Shown: positions 43,281 to 56,802 of the stretch, piece by piece
How positions within the stretch are numbered: position 1 is the first letter of the stretch
Layout of the letters: every line of letters starts with the position of its first letter
NCBI GenBank assembly: GCA_963814165.1
Contig: CAWFBW010000019.1
Location: 1 to 64,000, forward strand
DNA from: DASRAA01 sp963814165
GTDB taxonomy: Bacteria; Acidobacteriota; Terriglobia; Terriglobales; Acidobacteriaceae
Direction of reading: 5' to 3'
Length of the DNA stretch: 64,000 nt
Program-made: the position numbers and the translations under genes
The notes under the pieces: model-generated
Databases searched by the model: none
Told to the model about the DNA's origin: nothing
Seen by the model: the letters and a program-made list of their open reading frames with translations, nothing else

Positions 43281-46200
43281 CTACGGCTTTGGGCTGCGCG
43301 ACAGATCATCGTTCGGGTGGTAGTTCGGATACGCCGGTCGGGGATGCTGCGGCAAGGGATGTTGCTTGAGCAACTCCATCACCGCCTCGATCGCCTTGTC
43401 GAGTTGCGCGTCCTGACCCTGCCGGTATTTCGCCGGATCGAGGTCCACATCGTAATCCGGCGCGATGCCAACATTCTCCACTTCCCACTGGCCGTTGAGG
43501 CCATAAATAGCCGCTCGTGGCGCCGTGACGTGGCCTCCGTCAATCAGTTCCGGATAGCCCCCGATTCCCACCAGGCCGCCCCAGGTTTTCTTGCCGACCA
43601 ATGGACCCAGGCCAGCTTTACGGAAATACCACGGCAGGGCGTCGCCGCCTGAGCCGGACATTTCGTTGATGATCATCACCTTGGGTCCGTAAATGGCCTC
43701 CGATGGGCTCGACCAGACGTGCCCTTCGCGAGTAACGACCTTGCTCATTAACGGGCGGCGCAAGTAGTCGACGATGTAGTCAGCCAGCTGTCCGCCGCGA
43801 TTGAAGCGCTCGTCAATAATGACCGCCTCTTTGCCGACCTGGGCGAAGAAGTAGCGGTTAAAGCTGGTGTATCCCGCGCCTGCCGTATTGGGCACATAGA
43901 CGTAGGCCACGCGCCCTCCCGTGGCCTGATCAACCTTGCGGCGGTTGTTTTCGATCCACGCCAGGTGCCGGAGGTTTGCTTCGTTCTCAGTGGCGATTAC
44001 AGTGACCTCGTGTGAGTCCTTGCCATCCGGGCTGGCTCCGACTTTCAGCACTACCTGCTTGCCCCCGGTGCCGTCGAAGAAACTGTAGATGCTGTCGGTG
44101 GAATGCAACTCGCGTCCGTTAACGGCGAGGATGTAGTCACCGGGCTTCACATTGACGCCGGGTTGGGTAAGTGGGGCTTGCAGGCCGGGGTTCCAATTTT
44201 CGCCGTTATAGACAGTGGCGACCCGGTACCGCCCGTTCTCCAGACTGTAGTCGGCGCCTAGCAGCCCGCCTTTGACCTTCGGCGGTTCGGGAACATCTCC
44301 ACCACCGACGAACATGTGTCCAACCGTCAACTCGCCGAGGGCCTCGTCCAGCAGGTAGGTGAACTCGTCGCGGGAAGCAATGCCGTCAAGGTAGGGCTGA
44401 TATTTCGCCTTGGCCTTGGCGAGGTCCGTGCCGTGATAGTTGGGGTCGTAGAAGAAGTCGCGCTCGATGCGCCAGGTTTCGTTGTACATCTGCTGCCACA
44501 TCGGTTTGGGATCGACGTACACCTCCCAGCCCTCGAGCTTCAGCGGCCCGATGCCCGGCTTGGGTGGGCCGCCCGGCGCCGGAGGCTCGTCGGTGGACGC
44601 CGTAATCCACTGCTCTCCCTTGCGGTAGAGCAGCTTTCCACCGTCGAAATCGATGGCGATGTCGTTGACTTCGTCGAGAAACTTGTCGGTCTTTCGCTTG
44701 CTAAGATCGAACTTCTGGATCGTCTGGGGCAGGTTCTCCTGGTTGTCTTCGGTAATCACCATCGGACCTTCGGAGAGGAACAAAATGCCCGTCTTTCCCG
44801 CCAGGAGGTTTAGGTAGTTCCGCGCTGGGACCGGCAACGCCAGGATGCGTTGTCCAATGCCGTCGAGATCGACTTTGACCACGACCGGCTCTTCTTTCTT
44901 CTCTTTGCCTTCGCCGCCAGCCACTCCCTCGGCTGGCGTGCGCTGCTCACCTTCTTTGCCGGCTGCTGAGTTGTCGGCTTTCGTCTCGTCCTTCTTGGGC
45001 TTCTCCTCGTCGCTTTCCGGAGCCAGCGGAGAGGGCAAATCTTTACTCAAAACCACAACGTACACGCTGCGGGAGACCGGGTGCTCGTCGCTGGACATGT
45101 CGAGACCAGCGGTCGTGAGACCCACATTCGTGGAGGCAGTGAAGTAGAGATACTTGCCGTTCTTGTCAAACTGAGGATAGAGCGCATCGCTCATTCCGTC
45201 AGTAATCTGGAAAATCTTGTTTTGCTCCAGCGAGTAAACAAAGATAGCGTGAAGACCGCTCGGTAGTTGCCTGTGGTAGGCGATCCACTTGTTGTCGGGT
45301 GACCAGGTCTGGTTCATCTGGGTAATCCCGAAGCCGCCAAAGTAGTCAGTATCGACGAGTTTGGGAGTTGGGTGGTCGAGGTCCATGTACCAGAGGTTCA
45401 GCCGCTTGTCGGAGTACGCAATCTTCTTGCTGTCAGGCGACCACGTCGGTGAATAGAAGAATGATGGTGGATTCCCCAGATTGATGCGGCGGACCGCACC
45501 CAGCCCGTTCTGGTTGCGGATCGCCAGTTCGTACTCTCCGGATTCATCCGAGAAGTACGCGATCGACTTCCCATCCGGCGACCATGCCGGATCGCGATCG
45601 GCAGCAGCTGGCGTGCGAGTCAGATCGCGAATGTCTCCTTTGTCGGTCGGGACCGTGAAAATCTCACCCCAAGCCTCGAAGACTGCGCGCGCGCCAGTGG
45701 GAGAAAGGCCGAAGTTGTCGATCCGCTCGGGCTTCACCTTGGCAAAGTGAGGACGGACTGCGGCCACGTCGCCGGCAACGCGGATGTTGACGTTCTTAGC
45801 CTGGCGGGTGGCGGGATCGTACAGTTTAATGGCGCCGAATTGCTCGATGACGATGGCGTCTGGCCCGGCCGAGGCAGTCTTGAAGTCGAGGCCGTCGCTG
45901 TGCAAGACCTCGGAAACTTGTTTCGTGGCGGTGTCGTAGGCGAACAGGCTGACGGGGCCCTTGCGGTCGGAGAGGAAATAGATGGTGTTGCCCATCCACA
46001 TGGGGTAATGGTCGTCGGAGTTTTCACGCGGGATGCTTACAACACTGGAGTCCTTCAGGTCGGCGATCCAGATGGGAGTGGTCTGCCCGCCGTGATAGCG
46101 TTTCCAGGCTTGTTGCCATTGCGGATGAGGGGCATAGGCGAGGTGCGAGGCGTCGGCCGAATACGATGCGCCACTGAAACCGGTGGCGGGAAGGGGCAAT

Positions 46201-46658
46201 TGCGTCGGAAAACCACCTTCGACAAGCACTACGTAAAGCTGCGGCATGCCGCGGTCAAAACTGGCGGCGGCAGAAGCGAACAAAATGCCTTTGCCGTCGG
46301 GCGTCCAGCCGAGAACGATTTCGGCGGCGGGATGGTAGGTGAGACGACGGGGTTCGCCGCCGCTTGCCGGAATAACGTACACATCGCGATTGCCGTCATA
46401 TTCGCCAGTGAAGGCAACGAGGGAACCGTCAGGGGAGAAGGCGGGCAGAGACTCGACTCCGACGCCCGAGGTGAGTCGGCGGGCATCGCCGCCGTCACGG
46501 CTGACAATCCAGAGGTCGTTGCCGTAGTTGAACACGATCTGGCTCCGGCTGACGGTGGGATAACGCAGCAGAAGTGGAGGCGCGCTTTGCGCCGCGGCGC
46601 AGTGCAGGCCCAGTATCGACGCGAGCATGAGCAGTGTTACGGAGAGAGTTTGACGCAT
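43281..46658 (-). CDS. Tricorn protease homologue
   Basis: A 1125-residue S41-family peptidase that degrades peptides after the proteasome or other proteases. A signal peptide (MRQTLSVTLLMLASILGLHC) suggests export. Then come two beta-propeller regions with PD40-type turns (FSPDGSLVAFT, WSPDGKSIAYFSDESGEYEL), an acidic Lys/Glu-rich linker (about 550-600), the tricorn core domain, a PDZ domain (NVKPGDYILAVNGREL) and the catalytic domain with TVGHMFVGGG (His), NEMSGSGGDALPW (nucleophile region, 1001-1003) and NVGIAPD. It lies between two copies of the purL 5' end. Confidence 0.95.
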   Translation of the reverse strand: MRQTLSVTLLMLASILGLHCAAAQSAPPLLLRYPTVSRSQIVFNYGNDLWIVSRDGGDARRLTSGVGVESLPAFSPDGSLVAFTGEYDGNRDVYVIPASGGEPRRLTYHPAAEIVLGWTPDGKGILFASAAASFDRGMPQLYVVLVEGGFPTQLPLPATGFSGASYSADASHLAYAPHPQWQQAWKRYHGGQTTPIWIADLKDSSVVSIPRENSDDHYPMWMGNTIYFLSDRKGPVSLFAYDTATKQVSEVLHSDGLDFKTASAGPDAIVIEQFGAIKLYDPATRQAKNVNIRVAGDVAAVRPHFAKVKPERIDNFGLSPTGARAVFEAWGEIFTVPTDKGDIRDLTRTPAAADRDPAWSPDGKSIAYFSDESGEYELAIRNQNGLGAVRRINLGNPPSFFYSPTWSPDSKKIAYSDKRLNLWYMDLDHPTPKLVDTDYFGGFGITQMNQTWSPDNKWIAYHRQLPSGLHAIFVYSLEQNKIFQITDGMSDALYPQFDKNGKYLYFTASTNVGLTTAGLDMSSDEHPVSRSVYVVVLSKDLPSPLAPESDEEKPKKDETKADNSAAGKEGEQRTPAEGVAGGEGKEKKEEPVVVKVDLDGIGQRILALPVPARNYLNLLAGKTGILFLSEGPMVITEDNQENLPQTIQKFDLSKRKTDKFLDEVNDIAIDFDGGKLLYRKGEQWITASTDEPPAPGGPPKPGIGPLKLEGWEVYVDPKPMWQQMYNETWRIERDFFYDPNYHGTDLAKAKAKYQPYLDGIASRDEFTYLLDEALGELTVGHMFVGGGDVPEPPKVKGGLLGADYSLENGRYRVATVYNGENWNPGLQAPLTQPGVNVKPGDYILAVNGRELHSTDSIYSFFDGTGGKQVVLKVGASPDGKDSHEVTVIATENEANLRHLAWIENNRRKVDQATGGRVAYVYVPNTAGAGYTSFNRYFFAQVGKEAVIIDERFNRGGQLADYIVDYLRRPLMSKVVTREGHVWSSPSEAIYGPKVMIINEMSGSGGDALPWYFRKAGLGPLVGKKTWGGLVGIGGYPELIDGGHVTAPRAAIYGLNGQWEVENVGIAPDYDVDLDPAKYRQGQDAQLDKAIEAVMELLKQHPLPQHPRPAYPNYHPNDDLSRSPKP

Positions 46659-46956
46659 CAGAGAGCTCCTGAGAGCGACCGGGTCTCTGGATCTAACAGG
46701 TGGGCGCCAGCACGTCTTGCCGCTGCCGGTCGTTCAATACAGCGGCGATCAACGCCATGCTATGCGCCCGTACAAATGGTCACGATGGTACTGGCGAACC
46801 TATCCGAGAGTCAACTCTGGCTGACGAACGAATCAACCGAGCCATGCGCTTTCCAACGAAATTGTGAGTTAGGGGCCGGGTTCTGGAGTGGTCGTATTCC
46901 TCCTTTCCTCACCCCCTCCGCCATGCGAGAATAGAGCCTCCACTCCCCGAATCGCC
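46659..46956. other. divergent upstream region Tricorn-purL
   Basis: About 300 bases with no gene. It contains the right copy of the duplicated purL 5' flank (46892 onward). No consensus promoter stands out. Confidence 0.4.
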
Positions 46957-49288
<2,332 letters not shown>

Positions 49289-49340
49289 CATTAGGGAACA
49301 CTGGTTCGAGGCTTGGCCACTAGCCACGGAATGGTGGGCG

Positions 49341-50778
<1,438 letters not shown>

Positions 50779-50808
50779 GGCAGTCTCAGGGTGGGAGTGT
50801 AGGGTGGA

Positions 50809-50827
50809 GCACCGCTTTAGCGGTGCA
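50809..50827 (+). terminator. hairpin after purF
   Basis: Stem GCACCGC/GCGGTGC with loop TTTA, followed by ATTTGG. A possible weak terminator. Confidence 0.45.
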
Positions 50828-50904
50828 TTTGGCAACACCCCGACGACCCCGGCGTTTGAGCTGTTTCAGGGTTAGCGCAGACCGATCGCGGGTGGAGCGC
50901 GGCT

Positions 50905-51452
50905 TCAGAGGCTGCTGAAAAAAGCGAGTGTAACTGAGCAGGTACGAGCCTTTCCACAAGCCGGTAGGTTGAGTACTTAGTATGCGAGGAGACGAGCAGC
51001 AGCAATCCGTGATGTTCAGCTACATCGACCTGGAACAGCGCGTGCCCGCCGCGCACCCGTGGCGAGCGATCCGGCCGATGGGGGATCAGGCCTTGGCGGA
51101 TCTGTGGCTGCACTTTGAGGGGCTGTACGCCCGCCGGGGACGGCCCTCGATCTGGTGGAAATGGTGTTTAGCTGGGGCAAGGGAGACAGCATCATGCGCA
51201 AGCTCAAGTTGCAGGGGGCAAAGCGGGTGGAATGGTTGTTTCGTTTGTTGGCGGCGGCCAACAATCTGGTGCGCCTGGTGAAGCTGCGAAAGCTGATTCC
51301 GGCGCAGTAAGCGGAGGGAGTAGTGTGTCTACAGGGCCGAAAAAAGCTCCTGCAGACACCGAAAGGCGATGCCGAAGGGCCACTCAACTCGCGAAGAATG
51401 AGCGTGGCGAGAAGCGGCAACGAAAGCAAGCGCTTTTTGCAGCAGCCTCTGA
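50905..51452 (+). mobile_element. internally deleted insertion sequence (IS1182-like transposase remnant)
   Basis: A 548-base element with 22-base terminal inverted repeats: left begins TCAGAGGCTGCTGAAAAAAG (50905) and right ends CAGCAGCCTCTGA (51452), differing at one or two positions. It contains the N-terminus of a transposase (MRGDEQQQSVMFSYIDLEQR and FEGLYARRGRPSI, 50982-51155) and its C-terminus in another frame (KLKLQGAKRVEWLFRLLAAA, 51200-51310). The catalytic middle is gone. No clear target duplication is seen. It could still move if a full copy supplies transposase. Confidence 0.82.
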
Positions 51453-51489
51453 CGGCGTGCTCTTTCAAATTGGGCTAGTGAGACCACTT

Positions 51490-52994
51490 CTAACGTACCG
51501 CCTTGAACGCTGCAATCCGCTCCTGCGTGTTCATCACATGTACCGGAAGCGGTAGCTGCGAGCCCTCTTCGAGAATCGGGATCAACTTGTCGAACTCCGG
51601 ACCCGAGTGCGAGCCGGTAAAAACAATGCGCACGGGATGGAAGAGTTCCTTGCCTTTAGTCACCGTCTTTGCCTTCACGTCGTTCATGATGGCCTTGAAG
51701 CGCTCTGGCGTCATGGGTGTCTTGTCAGCTTCAGCGAGTTCGGCAAAGGTAGCGAGCACTTCGTTCGCTTTTGGCCGCCCAGCACCTCCGCATTGTCGGG
51801 TGAGGCCAGTGCGGCGGCGGCATCCACGCTGAAAATCAACTGCGCGCGCTCGGGAAGCTCGTCGAGCTTGTTCACCGACGGAGCCAGCAGCGCAACGACT
51901 TTCCCGAACCACGCGCGCGTCGGCTCGTCGAGAGTTCCCGGCAGTAGCCCGGCCTTCACGAAATACGGCTCGGCGAGCCTTTCAATGCGCTCTGGCGGGC
52001 TTTTCTTGATGTAGTGGCGGTTGAGCCAGTAGAGCTTCTCCATGTCGAACATGGCAGCCGATGGCGTGACGCGTTCCAGCGTGAACTCCTGGCAAAGCTC
52101 TTCCGGCGTGAATACCTCGCGATTGCCGCCTGCCGGCGCCCAGCCCAGAAGAGCCAGGTAATTCACGAGCGCTTCGGGCAGCACTCCCATTTCGCGGAAG
52201 TTTGCAATCGAAGTGGCCCCGTGTCGCTTCGACAGGCGCGCACCATCGGCACCCACGATGGTCGAGAGATGCGCGAACTCCGGCACCGGCCAGCCCAGCG
52301 CTTCATAGAGCGCAACCTGCTTAGGCGTATTGGAGAGATGATCGTCGCCGCGTATGACGTGAGTAATCTCCATCAGGGCGTCATCCACCACGACCACGTA
52401 GTTGTAAACCGGAATGCCGCTCGACCGCAGGATGATGGGGTCGCTCACCGCTTCGTTGGAGAACTCGACCATTCCGCGCACGATGTCGTGGAACTTGATG
52501 GGCCGTTCGGGAATCGCCAGCCGGATAGCCGCCGCCTCGCCGCCAGCACGACGTCGTTCGGCTTCCGCCGGGTCAAGCTGGCGGCACTTGCCGGAATACA
52601 CTGGCGAGCGGTGCGCTGCCATGGCAGCGTCGCGCTCACGCTCTAGCTCCTCCTGCGAACAGAAGCACAAGTACGCCTTGCCTTCTGCTAGCAGCCGTTC
52701 GGCATGCTGGCGGTAGATATCGAGGCGATCGCTCTGGCGATAAGGCGCGAACGGCCCGCCCACGTCGGGGCCTTCCTGCCAATCGATGCCGAACCACTTC
52801 AGGTCTTCGAGAAGCTGGCCTTCGTAGCGGGCTTCGCTGCGCTCGAGGTCGGTGTCTTCGATGCGCAGTATCATCGTGCCCTTCCTGTTGCGGGCGAACA
52901 GCCAGTTGTAGAGGGCGGTACGGGCGTTGCCAACATGCAACTGCCCGGTGGGAGACGGCGCGAAACGGACGCGTACCTTGGAATCGTTGCTCAC
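51490..52994 (-). CDS. gltX: glutamyl-tRNA synthetase, one frameshift
   Basis: Class I aminoacyl-tRNA synthetase. VRFAPSPTGQLHVGNARTAL holds the HIGH-type motif (HVGN), YNWLFARNRKG and RIEDTDLERS follow, and the KMSKR-type motif is RLSKRHG. The first frame (52994 down to 51711) covers the catalytic domain. The anticodon-binding C-terminus continues in another frame from about 51785 (PKANEVLATFAELAEA) to 51490 (FKAVR). One lost C in the GGC/CGG junction explains it. It is expected to be essential, so error is likelier than decay. Confidence 0.93.
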
Positions 52995-53057
52995 ACCTTG
53001 ATGTTAGCAAGAGCGCGCAGCGGGTGCATCCGGCGAGGGCGTCCCGCTCAAGCTGCC

Positions 53058-55328
53058 TCAGTCGGATGAAGTACCTTCATCCGGTAAGGTAGGGCCGCAG
53101 GGACGCCGCACCTCCTCCAGGAGGTCCTGCATGACTTCCTCGCGGTGGCCCTCATCGTGCATTCGTCTTTCCATCTCCTGTAAGGCCACATTGAGCACAT
53201 GGTAGTGATGCAGTTCGCGGAACTTGGGATCGGCCGTGGCTTCGCGCCACAGGCTGTGCAGAAGATCCACGTCCTCTTTGCGCACACGCGGCCGATGCGG
53301 GCCCAGTTGGTATTCATGCCTCTCCCCGTTTTGCCCGACCACCACGAGCGTAAGGCGCGGCCGCGGTTCGGGCAGGCGTTCCCACGCGTCGCCCGTCAGC
53401 TTGCCTTGCTCGTCGGCACTGAGCTTGCGCGACTGTCCGCAGACCACGATTGTCGAGTGCAGCCGTTGTGCTGTGGCCACAATGCTTTCGAACACGTCGT
53501 TGGTGGGCACCACCACCAAGGACACGTGTTTCCCTTCCTTTTCTGCGGCTGACACCACGGCAGTGAACAACTCCCGCTCGTATCTTTCGAAAACCTCCGA
53601 ACTCTCCATCTCCACGCTGCCGCTGAAGGAGTGTTCGCGATGATAGATCCTTGCGGTCATCACGACTACGTCTGTCTTCGTCGTGTCCACCCGCGACAAT
53701 ACGTCTCGCAAGTAAGAGAGGTTGCGCGGGTCGCGCACCGACACCAGGACATTTCCTGGGCGGACCTCCATCTCCTCGGCGTTAATTTCGGCGTTGGCGG
53801 CAACGTTGAACTGTTCGAGCCCTGACTCGCCGGTGGCATGTTTTTCCGCAACGGCGCGCTCGGATACCGTCAGGATTATGAAGAACGCGAGGCTGAAACT
53901 CACTCCGGCAATCGTCGCCAATTGCTTGGTGAACAGGTTGACGAACGCGGTGGTGAACAAGACCAGCGATACGAAGGCAATTCCGAGCGGAATTTCCACT
54001 CCCCCGATCCGGATGTTAAAGGGCACTTTCCACTCGCGGTTCTCGGGCATTTTGTAGCGCAGCACCAGCGCCGCCAACGACATGAACGAGAAGCTCCAGA
54101 CCACTCCGAAGGCATAGAGCGAAGCCAGCAGGTAGATATTGCCCCGGCTCGACAGGATGGTGAAAAGCTGCAGGCCCGCAACCATGTTGATGACGCGGGA
54201 GGAAGTCCCAAACTTGCGATGGGGCTTCTTGAACCACGAAGTCAGGACACCATCTTCGACCAGGCGGTTGATCACGCCGTTGGCCCCGATGATCGATGTG
54301 TTCAGCGCGCCGGAAAGGATCAGCGCTCCCACCAGCACCACAAATCCCTGGAACACCAGCTTCAGCGAATAGGGACCCACCACGTTCATCGCCAGCCCGC
54401 TGATCAGGTTTGCGTAGTACTGCGGGCGAATGCCGTCGGGGATAATCATCACCGCGAAGAAAGACACCAGCGCGGTAAAGAACAGGCTGTATGCGCCAAT
54501 CGTCAGCGCGGCTTTCTTCAGATTCAATAGCTTGGGATGTTCGATTTCGCGGTTGATCTGGGCCAGCGATTCTTCGCCGCTCATGGCCAGAACCGAGTGC
54601 CCAAAGCCGACGAACATCAGGACGAACGGAAGCCGGGAGGCCCAGCTACCCAGAAGCCATCCGAGAGTCTCCTTGTCACGCGGAATATCGGCTGCAGACG
54701 GAAGCGGAGGAAGCTGTGCTCCCTGTTTAACGATCGTGATCAGGCACCACACGATGAGCACGACCACCATTACGGTGGTGACTTTCATGATCTGCAGGGC
54801 ACGCTCGCTGGACTCGTGGATGCCTTTGGTGTTCTGCCACCAGAAATAAATGGTGACCGACACAGCGAAAAGCGCGGCAAACAAGTCGTCGGTAATGTGG
54901 AACTTGGCATAGCCGAGATGATGGAGCGTGTCGTTCAGGAACCCGGCGAGGTACTGTCCGGCGGCTACTGAGCTGATCGGACCCGTCAGAATGTAGTCGA
55001 AGAGTAGTGCGGAAACTGAGACCTTGGCGAGGGTTCCGCCCAGGGCCTGCTTGACCACGCGATACACGCCCCCGCGCACAAACATGGCGCTGGACTCGAT
55101 ATAGAGCGCGCGCACGCCGTTGGCGAAGAGCATGACCGCGAGCACAAACCAGGGGGCGCTCTTGCCGATCACCTTCTCCGCATCACCGCCGACGTAATAG
55201 GCCGACGACGCGAGGTCGGACAGCACGATCGCTGCCGCTCGCCAGAACGAGATGAACGTCAACATCACCGTCGTGGCGACGAAGACCCGGACTGCCGGTT
55301 TTTGTAAGTTACTGGCGGGCGTAGACAT
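53058..55328 (-). CDS. APC superfamily amino-acid permease with C-terminal regulatory domain
   Basis: A 756-residue transporter. About twelve membrane helices span residues 15-520 (first: VRVFVATTVMLTFISFWRAAAIVL). The APC signature text includes ESSAMFVRGGVYRVVKQALGG. The start is set at Met20 of the longer frame (MSTPASNLQKPAVRV). The cytoplasmic C-terminal 230 residues resemble a universal-stress-protein-type fold (NVLVSVRDPRNLSYLRDVLS and VVCGQSRKLSADEQG), a regulatory addition seen in many Acidobacteriota APC proteins. Substrate is unknown. Confidence 0.88.
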   Translation of the reverse strand: MSTPASNLQKPAVRVFVATTVMLTFISFWRAAAIVLSDLASSAYYVGGDAEKVIGKSAPWFVLAVMLFANGVRALYIESSAMFVRGGVYRVVKQALGGTLAKVSVSALLFDYILTGPISSVAAGQYLAGFLNDTLHHLGYAKFHITDDLFAALFAVSVTIYFWWQNTKGIHESSERALQIMKVTTVMVVVLIVWCLITIVKQGAQLPPLPSAADIPRDKETLGWLLGSWASRLPFVLMFVGFGHSVLAMSGEESLAQINREIEHPKLLNLKKAALTIGAYSLFFTALVSFFAVMIIPDGIRPQYYANLISGLAMNVVGPYSLKLVFQGFVVLVGALILSGALNTSIIGANGVINRLVEDGVLTSWFKKPHRKFGTSSRVINMVAGLQLFTILSSRGNIYLLASLYAFGVVWSFSFMSLAALVLRYKMPENREWKVPFNIRIGGVEIPLGIAFVSLVLFTTAFVNLFTKQLATIAGVSFSLAFFIILTVSERAVAEKHATGESGLEQFNVAANAEINAEEMEVRPGNVLVSVRDPRNLSYLRDVLSRVDTTKTDVVVMTARIYHREHSFSGSVEMESSEVFERYERELFTAVVSAAEKEGKHVSLVVVPTNDVFESIVATAQRLHSTIVVCGQSRKLSADEQGKLTGDAWERLPEPRPRLTLVVVGQNGERHEYQLGPHRPRVRKEDVDLLHSLWREATADPKFRELHHYHVLNVALQEMERRMHDEGHREEVMQDLLEEVRRPCGPTLPDEGTSSD

Positions 55329-55459
55329 CGAGTTGCAGTTCTTGCGACCTGCTCTCCGGTGGCAATTGTTGTGGATGCCGCCCACGCGAATCAGGCGCAG
55401 ACTTGAAATCTACACTTGTGGCCCCCGTTTTGTCAGTGCCGAAATACTCGCGCGGGCGC

Positions 55460-56545
55460 TCAGTCCCGTCGGGTGAGGAAGGTTTGGCTCAGGCGATCGT
55501 GCCAGCAGAGGCTGTCCACATCGACAAACGCCCACATCAGGCCCATGCCCAGCGAAAGCGAGGACAAATATAAGCTGAGCACACGGAGCTTCCGCTGCCT
55601 CATGGTCAGCGATCTTCCCTTGAAGGTCCGCAGGTGAACGCGCGCGGCCATCATGCCCAAGGTTTTGCCGGCATAGACGACAAACAGGTACTGGTAAGCG
55701 CTCCACAAGACGACCGTTGAAGCCAACAAACCCAACACCAGCAGCTTCGCAGGTGGCAGTTCGGCAAGGATCTTGAAGGCAACGGCGGCGAACACGCCAG
55801 CACTCACTCCTGTGATGCCGAAATCGACAGCGCCGGCGAACACTCGCTGCGAAGTGCCGACTGGCTGGCAGGGTAGGTCGACATGATCGCGGCTGGCTTC
55901 GACCTTGGCGGCGTTTGGCAGATCAAGCTGCAGGCCATCCAGGAAGGGAGTCGATTCGAGTTCCTCGGGGACGTCGAGGATGCGTGGCACTTCGGCAGTC
56001 ACGGGATCAGCGAGACGGTATTCGGCTTCTACCGTGGCGGAGTGTTGCCTCGGAAACGCAATTACCTTCCGTTTTGGTTTCGGCCGAGGATGCGGATCCA
56101 CAAACGGACCGGGGGTCGGTTTCCTCGGCCGGGGTTGATTCGAGCACGAGATCGATTGCTGCCGACGACTCTTCGAAAGCTGGAGCCGCGATTTCCGCAG
56201 AAGATTCGGGGGGAATTCGCCTGGTTGCTGCTCGTCGAGCACCAGCGACGCGAATACGGGCGGTTCCGCCTCCTGCACGAGCATGTCAGCTACCGCTGAG
56301 GCCACGGCAATCGCCTCTGGTGACGGTTCGGCGGGAACGGCCGGATCATCGGCGGGGAACGGAAAGCGCATGGTGAACGCGCCTTCGATGCGACGACCGC
56401 GGCGGCGCTTGTAGCGTGCCAACCGGTCCTGTACTTCGTTGCGCCAGGGATCCGCTGGCTCGGCCGACCCATTCACTGCCTCGTATTGCGAGAGTTGCTG
56501 TTCCGTCATGTCGTAGCGCAATTCGTCCTTTCCCGTAGGCCGCAT
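55460..56545 (-). CDS. RDD family membrane protein with long N-terminal region
   Basis: A 361-residue protein. The first 220 residues are a soluble, proline- and charge-rich region (RKPTPGPFVDPHPRPKPKRK). The RDD domain follows: a first membrane segment (FGITGVSAGVFAAVAFKIL), a second (KLLVLGLLASTVVLWSAYQY), GKTLGMMAARVHLRTFKG, and WHDRLSQTFLTRRD at the end. The start could be Met at 56509 or 56545. It is divergent from lptD. Function of RDD proteins is mostly unknown. Confidence 0.8.
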   Translation of the reverse strand: MRPTGKDELRYDMTEQQLSQYEAVNGSAEPADPWRNEVQDRLARYKRRRGRRIEGAFTMRFPFPADDPAVPAEPSPEAIAVASAVADMLVQEAEPPVFASLVLDEQQPGEFPPNLLRKSRLQLSKSRRQQSISCSNQPRPRKPTPGPFVDPHPRPKPKRKVIAFPRQHSATVEAEYRLADPVTAEVPRILDVPEELESTPFLDGLQLDLPNAAKVEASRDHVDLPCQPVGTSQRVFAGAVDFGITGVSAGVFAAVAFKILAELPPAKLLVLGLLASTVVLWSAYQYLFVVYAGKTLGMMAARVHLRTFKGRSLTMRQRKLRVLSLYLSSLSLGMGLMWAFVDVDSLCWHDRLSQTFLTRRD

Positions 56546-56802
56546 TAACCGCCGGGATTGCGATCGTTGAACTTGCGAGGAAAAGAGGCCGCCCGAGCGC
56601 AAGCTGGTATGCCGACGCACAAGGGCACATGACCGCTCGCCCGATGCGACGCAACCAGTTCCCGCCAAACGGGTTTAGAGAAACAGCCAGAGCAGCGTGA
56701 GGCCATCGTTAGAGCTTCGCGTTTGGCCGGATTCCTTGCAACGTGCTAAGTTGCAAAGGTCTGCTGATTGAACTTCTCAGGCGAGGCAACGCGCGGCCTT
56801 CG

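Noticed and set aside
45747..46934. Plus-strand frame of 395 residues
   Set aside because: Antisense to the Tricorn homologue and crosses its promoter region; no domain recognised.
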